Assembly: GCA_964472565.1 (NCBI GenBank)
Contig: CAYYNB010000109.1
Span: 1-20,269, forward strand
Source of the DNA: DATAMF01 sp964472565
GTDB lineage: Bacteria > Chloroflexota > Anaerolineae > Aggregatilineales > Aggregatilineaceae
Direction of reading: 5' to 3'
Length of the DNA stretch: 20,269 bases
Positions 15,354 through 20,269 of this stretch are shown here, piece by piece. The notes beneath the pieces were generated by a model that saw only the letters and a program-made list of their open reading frames with translations, made no database searches and had not been told where the DNA came from. The translations under genes and the position numbers were made by a program. Position 1 is the first letter of the stretch. Every line of letters begins with the position of its first letter.

Positions 15354-16280
15354 TTATTCTACGAAGGCCAGCGCCTGCGCCAGAACTGCTTCAAAGGTTG
15401 AGCCAAACCCGTGATATTCGTTGTCCATTTCGGCGCGGCAACTGGCATAACCCTGGGCGCGCAGCAGGTCGTCGATCTGGCGCGTCGGCTCGAAAAACTG
15501 CGCATACTGCCCGGTGATCAAATAAGAGCGCAAACCGGGATTTTGCTTCGCCTCGATGAGCGGGCGAAGCTGATCCAGATCGAAGACAAAACCCTCAACG
15601 CCGATGAAACCGCTAACGGGCAACGCACGAGTCAACGCTATTTTTTGAGCGACTTCGCCACCCATCGAGTACCCGGCCATGATCACCCGCTGGGGATCGA
15701 TGGCATACCGTGCGGTTAAATCCGCGTACAACTGCTGTATTTCGGCCAGCGCCTGATCGTAATCGTCCCAGACAAAATAGCCGCCAGCCCAGGAAAGCTG
15801 GGTGGACTGCGGCACTGCGACGAGCCAGCCCTGCGCGGCGGCACTGCGCCAATGGGGCGCGTAATCGGCCAGATGGCTCTCGTTGCCGTGCAGCGTGATG
15901 AGCAGGGGCCAGGGGCGCAGCGTGGACGGCTCGAAAAGAGCCAACTCTGGCTTGATGGTAGATTCGTCATGCTCACGGCGCTGCTGGCATTCGGCGATAA
16001 TCCGCTGAAATTCGGGATAGTCCTGTAACGAGGCGAAATCCGGCTCGTACTTGAGCGCTTCTTCGTGGTACCAATAACCGGCGGCTAAAGCGGATTGGAA
16101 GGTAACTATTGCGCCGGGGGCATCGCCCAGCAGCGCCTGACAGGAGGCTTGCCACACCAAAATTTTCCCGGCGTGATTGGGAAGTTGATCTGCCGCGTTG
16201 TTAAGCAGGTCGAGTGCTTCCTGGTACGCCTGACGGTGGAAACAGTCATTAAACCGGTTTGCCAGTTGGCCAAAATACAT
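15354..16280 (-). CDS. TPR-like plus alpha/beta-hydrolase protein, catalytic acid missing
   Basis: A cytoplasmic protein of 308 residues. The first ~100 residues are helical and TPR-like (QEALDLLNNAADQLPNHAG, then a second similar helix pair). The rest is a phospholipase/carboxylesterase-like alpha/beta hydrolase with LHGNESH near 130 and nucleophile Ser205 in GYSMGGE, and a histidine in EYHGFG (about 290). Where relatives have the catalytic Asp (G-x-x-D), this protein reads ITGQYAQF, with Ala260 at the Asp place, so the triad looks incomplete unless another acid replaces it. The start is the ATG at 16280, 9 bases after GGAG; a GTG two codons upstream is less likely. It lies inside the polysaccharide cluster but is isolated by spacers of 135 and 282 bp, each holding a copy of a C-rich element. 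Confidence 0.87.
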   Translation of the reverse strand: MYFGQLANRFNDCFHRQAYQEALDLLNNAADQLPNHAGKILVWQASCQALLGDAPGAIVTFQSALAAGYWYHEEALKYEPDFASLQDYPEFQRIIAECQQRREHDESTIKPELALFEPSTLRPWPLLITLHGNESHLADYAPHWRSAAAQGWLVAVPQSTQLSWAGGYFVWDDYDQALAEIQQLYADLTARYAIDPQRVIMAGYSMGGEVAQKIALTRALPVSGFIGVEGFVFDLDQLRPLIEAKQNPGLRSYLITGQYAQFFEPTRQIDDLLRAQGYASCRAEMDNEYHGFGSTFEAVLAQALAFVE

Positions 16281-16360
16281 TGTCACGCTCTCCAGTGGCT
16301 AAATGTGGGTACGGGTGAGAAAAGCGGGCGCAGCAAGCCAACACCCCGCCGGGCACCCGG

Positions 16361-16390
16361 CCCCCCCCTTGACGACGCGGTGAGGGGAAA
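16361..16390. repeat. C-rich intergenic element, copy 2
   Basis: A C-run, then TTGACGACGCGGTGAGGGG and an A-run, resembling the block at 15239-15275. Just before it GCCGGG-CA-CCCGGC (16349-16362) forms a compact palindrome. The block lies in the 282-bp gene-free stretch 16281-16562 between the hydrolase and the GT2 gene. That stretch also holds a weak GCGC hairpin near 16464-16477 and a 13-bp tandem repeat; no coding potential was seen in it. Confidence 0.45.
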
Positions 16391-16527
16391 AATATTTATT
16401 TCGCGACGCGACACGGGAAGAAATGAACAGGCCCGCGAAAACGTTTGTGTAGTTGTTAAAGATCGCGCGAAGGGCGCACTCTCATCGTAGCACAGATGTT
16501 CGGCGCTGTCATCGTCATTCACCGACT

Positions 16528-16552
16528 AACTTCGATGGTGAACTTCGATGGT
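16528..16552. repeat. Exact 12-bp tandem repeat after the GT2 gene
   Basis: AACTTCGATGGT occurs twice with one base between, a 13-bp period. It lies 10 bp beyond the GT2 stop codon in non-coding sequence. It is probably a recent slippage duplication. Confidence 0.7.
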
Positions 16553-16562
16553 AAATAATGAC

Positions 16563-17417
16563 TCACTTACCGCGCAGGCGCGCTTTCCAGTTCATGGCGG
16601 TGCGAGTCGGGTAGATCAGAGCGGCGAGCAGATAGGCGCGCAGCGACCCGAAATGTTTGCGCGTGTAGGTGATCAGGTCGCGGAAATAGACCTGAGTTGC
16701 CAAGCGCTGCACCTGACTCACGCTGGCGTGTTCATCGTGAATGATGGTGGCCCCGGCGACATAGTGAATTTCGTGCCCGGCGTGAATGATGCGCCAGCAG
16801 ATGTCATCTTCGGTGAAATAGAGCTTCAGTTTTTCATCGAAGTAATTGATCTGATCCAGAAGAGGGCGGCGAACCATCAGATTCGAGTCGGGCACGACTT
16901 CAACCGATTTGTCCGATTCGCGGTCCCAGTCGGCGTACCACATAACCTGACGGCGGCGATCGCACCAGGGCTTGAGGAACAGGCCGAGCAGCGTGTAGCC
17001 CAGCAGCAGATCGGTGTAGGTCGCAAAGCGGGAACAGTTACGCTGTAAGCGGCCATCTCCGAAGATCATGCGGGAGGTGATGCCGCCCACGTTGGGATGC
17101 GCATCCAGATAGGCGACCATCGTTGGCAGGGCGTTGGGCTGGATCACCGTGTCGGGATTCAGGATCAGGACATAGTCGCCCTGCGCAACGCGCATGCCGA
17201 GATTGTTGCCGCCCGTAAACCAGAGATTCGCGCCGGATTCGATGACTTTGACCTGCGGGAAATCCTGGCGGACCATGTCCGCGCTGCCGTCTTTGGAATC
17301 GTTATCGACGACAATAATTTCATGTGCGAGATCGGCGGTGGTGTCCAGCAACGATTGCAGCGCCCGCGCGAGTTGGTCGCGGGTGTTGTAGTTGCAGATA
17401 ACGGTGGTCAGGTTCAT
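16563..17417 (-). CDS. GT2-family glycosyltransferase (rhamnosyltransferase-like)
   Basis: A 284-residue GT-A-fold inverting glycosyltransferase. It begins directly with the family strand TTVICNYN and has VVDNDSKDGS (37-45) for the nucleotide and LNPDT (86-90) as the DXD-like metal site. GGNNLG (69-74) is typical of the WbbL/rhamnosyltransferase group, and FTEDDICWR carries the catalytic acidic pair. The C-terminal ~45 residues are basic and amphipathic (YTRKHFGS, then NWKARLRGK), fitting membrane attachment. The ATG lies 3 bp after the stop of the aminotransferase gene, so the two are translationally coupled. It probably adds one sugar, perhaps the amino sugar made by its neighbours, to a lipid-linked oligosaccharide. 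Confidence 0.93.
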   Translation of the reverse strand: MNLTTVICNYNTRDQLARALQSLLDTTADLAHEIIVVDNDSKDGSADMVRQDFPQVKVIESGANLWFTGGNNLGMRVAQGDYVLILNPDTVIQPNALPTMVAYLDAHPNVGGITSRMIFGDGRLQRNCSRFATYTDLLLGYTLLGLFLKPWCDRRRQVMWYADWDRESDKSVEVVPDSNLMVRRPLLDQINYFDEKLKLYFTEDDICWRIIHAGHEIHYVAGATIIHDEHASVSQVQRLATQVYFRDLITYTRKHFGSLRAYLLAALIYPTRTAMNWKARLRGK

Positions 17418-17420
17418 CAG

Positions 17421-18530
17421 CTAGCCGCCCTTGTAAAACGCACGAACACCCTCGATCACGGTTTCGAGCTGGTCACTAGTCAGCGAGGGATAGATGGGCA
17501 ATGTGATCAATTTCTGCCAAACCTCTTCGGTTACGGGCACATCGGCGGAATAGGGACGGTAGAGCTTGAAGAGGTGATTGGGATAGTAGTGGACACTGGT
17601 GCCGATGCCGCGCGCCGCCAAAAAGTCCATCAGTTCGTCGCGGCGATCCGTTTTCAGGACGTAGATCAGATGGGTGCTCTTCACATTGTCGTGAACGGCC
17701 AGCGGCTCGACAGGCAGATCGACAAACGCCTGATTGTAGGAATTCCAGATGTGCAGGCGCGCCAGCCGGTGCTGTTCGGCTTTGCGAAGCTGCACCAGTC
17801 CGATGGCGGCGGCAATGTCGCTCAGATGGTATTTGTAACCGAGTTCATCCACGTCGTACTGCCAGGAGTAGGTCCGGGCGCGGGCGCGTTCCCAGGTGCT
17901 TTTGGAAATGCCGCACCAGCGAAGCCGCATCGAGCGCTCGTGCTGTTCCTGGGTTTTGACAACGAGCGCGCCGCCTTCACCCATCGTCACATTTTTGACC
18001 GCATGGAAACTGAAGCAGCCCGCAGCACCAAACGTGCCGACGGGTTGGCCGTGATATTCGGACCCGGCAGCGTGGGCGCAGTCTTCGATCAGCGCCAGAT
18101 TGTGTTCCTGGGCGAGCTGGGTGAAAGCGTCGAGATCGGCGGGATGCCCGGCATAATGGACGACCAGGATCGCGCGGGTGCGCGGCGTGATTTTGCGGCG
18201 CACATCGTCGGGATCGAGGGTCAGGGTGTCGGGGCGAACATCGCCGAAGACGGGAGTCGCGTTGTTGTACAGAATGGCGTGATTAGTCGAAACAAAGGTC
18301 AGCGAGGGCGTGATCACTTCGCCGCCGTCGATATTCAGGACTTTAAAAGCCATATCCAGCGCGGAGGAGCAGGAATTCATGCCGCTGACAAATTCCGAGC
18401 CGATGGATGCGCCAAATGCTTTTTCAAATTCAGCCGTTTTGGGGCCGAGGCCAATCCAGCCAGTTTCAAAACATTCTTTGACGGCGGCGAGTTCTTCATC
18501 GCCTACCGCCGGTTTAAAGACGGGGATCAT
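17421..18530 (-). CDS. DegT/DnrJ/EryC1 sugar aminotransferase
   Basis: A 369-residue PLP-dependent enzyme that transfers an amino group to a keto sugar nucleotide. The cofactor aspartate is Asp150 in LIEDCAHAAG, and the Schiff-base lysine Lys179 is in SFHAVKNVTMGEGG, both exactly as in the family. FETGWIGLGPKTAEFE at the start and GIGTSVHYYPNHLF near the end are further signatures. It is the first gene of the sugar cluster. GAGG precedes the ATG by about 10 bases and a fair promoter lies at 18571-18598. With the LegB-like dehydratase it would give an amino-deoxy sugar; the position of amination (C3 or C4) is not decided by the sequence. It needs PLP, whose synthesis genes stand about 9 kb further along the same strand. 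Confidence 0.95.
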   Translation of the reverse strand: MIPVFKPAVGDEELAAVKECFETGWIGLGPKTAEFEKAFGASIGSEFVSGMNSCSSALDMAFKVLNIDGGEVITPSLTFVSTNHAILYNNATPVFGDVRPDTLTLDPDDVRRKITPRTRAILVVHYAGHPADLDAFTQLAQEHNLALIEDCAHAAGSEYHGQPVGTFGAAGCFSFHAVKNVTMGEGGALVVKTQEQHERSMRLRWCGISKSTWERARARTYSWQYDVDELGYKYHLSDIAAAIGLVQLRKAEQHRLARLHIWNSYNQAFVDLPVEPLAVHDNVKSTHLIYVLKTDRRDELMDFLAARGIGTSVHYYPNHLFKLYRPYSADVPVTEEVWQKLITLPIYPSLTSDQLETVIEGVRAFYKGG

Positions 18531-18570
18531 GTGCCAACCCTCAGCAGGTATGTGGTATTAAACGGGCGCG

Positions 18571-18598
18571 AGTATAGCGCAAAGCATCCGGCTGGTAA
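18571..18598 (-). promoter_or_regulatory. Candidate promoter of the sugar cluster
   Basis: On the minus strand TTACCA (18598-18593) and TATACT (18576-18571) are 16 bp apart. The -10 is one base from consensus and the -35 two. The start of transcription would be near 18564, about 35 bases before the aminotransferase ATG. Confidence 0.5.
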
Positions 18599-18650
18599 AT
18601 GACGAACGCCGAACGGGTGGCTGACAGACTCAGGCTGCGCCCTTATTTGC

Positions 18651-18684
18651 TTGCCCTCCCCTTCCCTGAGAGAAGGGGAGGCAA
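18651..18684 (-). terminator. Hairpin after the ABC permease gene
   Basis: TTGCC(C)TCCCCTT and AAGGGGAGGCAA pair over 12 bp with one bulged C and a short loop. It lies 31 bp after the permease stop codon on the minus strand and probably ends the ABC transcript. There is no long T-run, so it may also be a dispersed G/C-rich repeat. Confidence 0.55.
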
Positions 18685-18714
18685 ACCCACAGGCTGAGGT
18701 TGGATCGGCCTAAA

Positions 18715-19863
18715 TCAAGCGCGGCGAAGGTGCAGGCGTTGAAACAGCCAGACGCCGAGCAAAAAGTAAGCCATAGAGAGGACGGTCAAGGCGGCCAGTT
18801 CGTAGAGGATGTCTCCGAATCCGGCTCCCAGGGCGGTCACTTTGTTGATGGCGGTTACGGCATGGGTCGGCGGAAGCAGATCGAGCAGGCCAATGGTCCG
18901 GCCCGCGATTTTGAACAAGGGCACAGTGGACATGGGCATAAACATGCCGGAGAAAAAGGTCATCAGAAAGAGCGGGAAATTCGAGACCATAAAGGCACGG
19001 GCTACCGTGCGCGAAAAACAGGCGACAATCAACCCGACGCCGATCATCGCCATGCTGGTGATGCCGCCCAATAAAACAGCGAGCCACAAGGGGCCTTCGC
19101 TGTGAAACCCACAAGCCACCGCCGTAAGAAAGGTGATCAGAACACCGATCACGCCGATCAAAATCTGGGAGAGGCTGACACCACCCATCAGATCGAAGGC
19201 GGTCATGGGAGTCATCTGCAAACGCCGCACCGTGCCAGACTCAATCTCACGGGCGATGGTCATAGAAGTCTGGTAGATCAAGAGGACGGCGGCCATGATA
19301 AACAGGCCGGGCACCCAGGTTTCAAATTCGGAGCGGGCGGCAGAGTCGCCCAACGCCGTTTCTTTAAACGTCACCGGAGCCATTGTGCTGCTGAGGGTTT
19401 GGAGATAGTTGGACATGGCGGCATTGGCAACCACCGAGACAACAGAATAATAGGGATTGCTCAGATCGCCGACGACTTCAATTTCAGCGGGAGAGTCCCC
19501 CAGCAGAGCGCGGGAATAATCTTCGGGAAAGACAACCAACATATCCGCCTGACGGTCTCTTAGCTTCTTTTCGGCAGCCTGACGGTTTTCGATCTGCTTG
19601 ATCTTGAGCACACCCTGCCCGTTCTGATAGTTCACGTCATGGAGGGCCTTGATCGTGTCGTTGGAGGCGCTCCACGCGCCGCCATTCACAGACGCACCCG
19701 CGTCGTGATTGATGATCAAGAGGTCGTAGGTGGTCGAGCCGCCGCCAAACATCACCCAATAGAAGAGGACGAAAAACGGGCCGAGCGATAAGGTCAGGAG
19801 CAGAGTCCAGAAATCGCGCAGTTGTTCGCGTATGGTTTTGCGGAGCACGCTCATCAGTCTCAT
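18715..19863 (-). CDS. ABC-2 type transporter permease
   Basis: A 382-residue membrane subunit of an ABC exporter. One N-terminal helix (about 19-39, LLLTLSLGPFFVLFYWVMF) is followed by an extracytoplasmic part of about 140 residues and then five hydrophobic helices from about 183 to 375, the ABC2_membrane_3 layout. AREIESGTVRRLQMTPM is the cytoplasmic loop that contacts the ATPase in this family. The ATG overlaps the stop codon of the ATPase gene in an ATGA, so the two are translated together. Such pairs export drugs, lipids or polysaccharide parts. The substrate is not known, and a terminator-like hairpin separates it from the sugar cluster. Confidence 0.92.
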   Translation of the reverse strand: MRLMSVLRKTIREQLRDFWTLLLTLSLGPFFVLFYWVMFGGGSTTYDLLIINHDAGASVNGGAWSASNDTIKALHDVNYQNGQGVLKIKQIENRQAAEKKLRDRQADMLVVFPEDYSRALLGDSPAEIEVVGDLSNPYYSVVSVVANAAMSNYLQTLSSTMAPVTFKETALGDSAARSEFETWVPGLFIMAAVLLIYQTSMTIAREIESGTVRRLQMTPMTAFDLMGGVSLSQILIGVIGVLITFLTAVACGFHSEGPLWLAVLLGGITSMAMIGVGLIVACFSRTVARAFMVSNFPLFLMTFFSGMFMPMSTVPLFKIAGRTIGLLDLLPPTHAVTAINKVTALGAGFGDILYELAALTVLSMAYFLLGVWLFQRLHLRRA

Positions 19864-20216
19864 TCCCGTAACCTCCTCCCGGTTAAGGCAATAAACACAT
19901 CTTCCAGGGTGCTGGCGCGCAACCGGACATCGGACAGATTCAACCCATCCGATTTCAAGCTGTCGAGCACCGCCGGCAACTGCTCGACTACATTACGTGC
20001 CCGAATCACAAGGGTATGGTCGGCAATCGAAACGGTGGGGATGAAACGCGATACCTGTTCACAGGCCCGGTTCACCTGATCGCCGGTATCCAGGCCGATT
20101 TCCAAAACGTCCCCTTCCCCGATCTGGTGCTTGAGATGATCCGGGGTATCCAACTGCAATAACTGGCCGTGATCGATGATGGCAACGCGATCCGCCAGCC
20201 GTTCGGCTTCGTCCGT
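19860..20216 (-). CDS. ABC transporter ATP-binding protein, C-terminal fragment
   Basis: Only the last ~118 residues are readable. They begin TDEAERLADRVAIIDHGQLLQLDTP, the segment that follows the switch histidine in ABC ATPases, and run through a C-terminal extension ending RASTLEDVFIALTGRRLRE, typical of DrrA/CcmA-like subunits paired with ABC-2 permeases. Walker A, the signature motif and Walker B would lie beyond the window edge. Upstream of about 20216 the frame no longer resembles an ABC protein and reaches a TGA at 20256-20258, and no ATG or GTG precedes the fragment. It is either a broken gene or a sequence joined wrongly at the edge. Its stop overlaps the permease start. Confidence 0.8.
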   Translation of the reverse strand, partial: TDEAERLADRVAIIDHGQLLQLDTPDHLKHQIGEGDVLEIGLDTGDQVNRACEQVSRFIPTVSIADHTLVIRARNVVEQLPAVLDSLKSDGLNLSDVRLRASTLEDVFIALTGRRLRE

Positions 20217-20269
20217 GCGCCGTCTAACGGCGTAAGTGACTGCGCGTAAACCGCGTCATAGGTTGAAGA
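20217..20269. other. Unmatched edge sequence
   Basis: These 53 bases should encode the part of the ATPase around the switch histidine, but no reading frame gives it, and the ATPase frame contains a stop. It holds a small palindrome, CCGT-N3-ACGG on the minus strand. It looks unrelated to the adjoining gene. Confidence 0.5.

Noticed and set aside
16281..16527. A small gene in the 282-bp spacer.
   Set aside because: The only frames there are short, unbiased and without ribosome site; the minus-strand one starts beyond the GT2 terminator region and encodes no recognisable motif.
17097..18602. A 501-codon plus-strand open frame opposite the aminotransferase and GT2 genes.
   Set aside because: It spans two firmly identified minus-strand genes, matches no family, and arises from third-position bias of those genes.
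1..20269. CRISPR arrays, tRNA or rRNA genes, insertion sequences, defence modules.
   Set aside because: No regularly spaced repeats, cloverleaf or rRNA-like sequence, transposase, integrase or nuclease genes were seen on either strand.

Overview
The window is a 20.3-kb stretch of bacterial chromosome with medium to high G+C. Almost every gene lies on the minus strand; the one plus-strand gene is at 3487-4293. Gene content is housekeeping and envelope-related: a DXP-independent vitamin B6 pathway (PdxS/PdxT), a MocR-type regulator, MsrB, an L,D-transpeptidase, glycosyltransferases, an MMPL exporter and an ABC-2 exporter. No phage, plasmid, transposase, CRISPR or RNA gene was seen. The closest fit by protein flavour is an environmental Chloroflexota (Anaerolineae-like) bacterium. 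That is an impression from family resemblance, not proof.

Layout. (1) 1-4334: a TetR regulator and an MMPL exporter form a two-gene minus-strand operon ending in a clear intrinsic terminator (71-95). The operon diverges from an NAD(P)H-binding SDR gene. Two strong sigma70-type promoters stand back to back at 3385-3449, with a small inverted repeat that could be the TetR operator. A 15-bp perfect hairpin at 4297-4334 terminates both converging sides. (2) 4351-6291: a Tat-exported protein fusing a class-A-beta-lactamase-like serine hydrolase to a YkuD L,D-transpeptidase. (3) 6403-11847: the vitamin B6 region. A MocR-type (GntR plus aminotransferase) regulator, msrB, a secreted alpha/beta hydrolase and pdxS are packed with gaps of 35, 10 and 17 bp and look like one transcript ending in a terminator at 7580-7608. 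A small DUF2917 gene and then pdxT follow as separate units, each with its own terminator.

(4) 11853-18598: a polysaccharide or glycoconjugate cluster with a DegT/DnrJ/EryC1 sugar aminotransferase, a GT2 glycosyltransferase, a TPR-plus-alpha/beta-hydrolase protein, a LegB-like NAD-dependent 4,6-dehydratase/epimerase and two GT4 glycosyltransferases. The dehydratase and PLP aminotransferase together suggest synthesis of an amino-deoxy sugar. (5) 18651-20269: an ABC-2 permease translationally coupled to an ABC ATPase, of which only the C-terminal part is readable. The last ~50 bases do not continue the ATPase and carry an in-frame stop, as expected for a damaged gene or an assembly edge.

The most interesting point is the MocR gene start. 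Its candidate ATG codons sit inside an almost perfect 15-bp inverted repeat (11786-11824), next to four ACCAW boxes spaced 9-11 bp apart (11813-11847). With pdxS in the same apparent operon, this looks like a PLP-sensing autoregulatory circuit of the PdxR kind, but with an unusual operator and operon partners.
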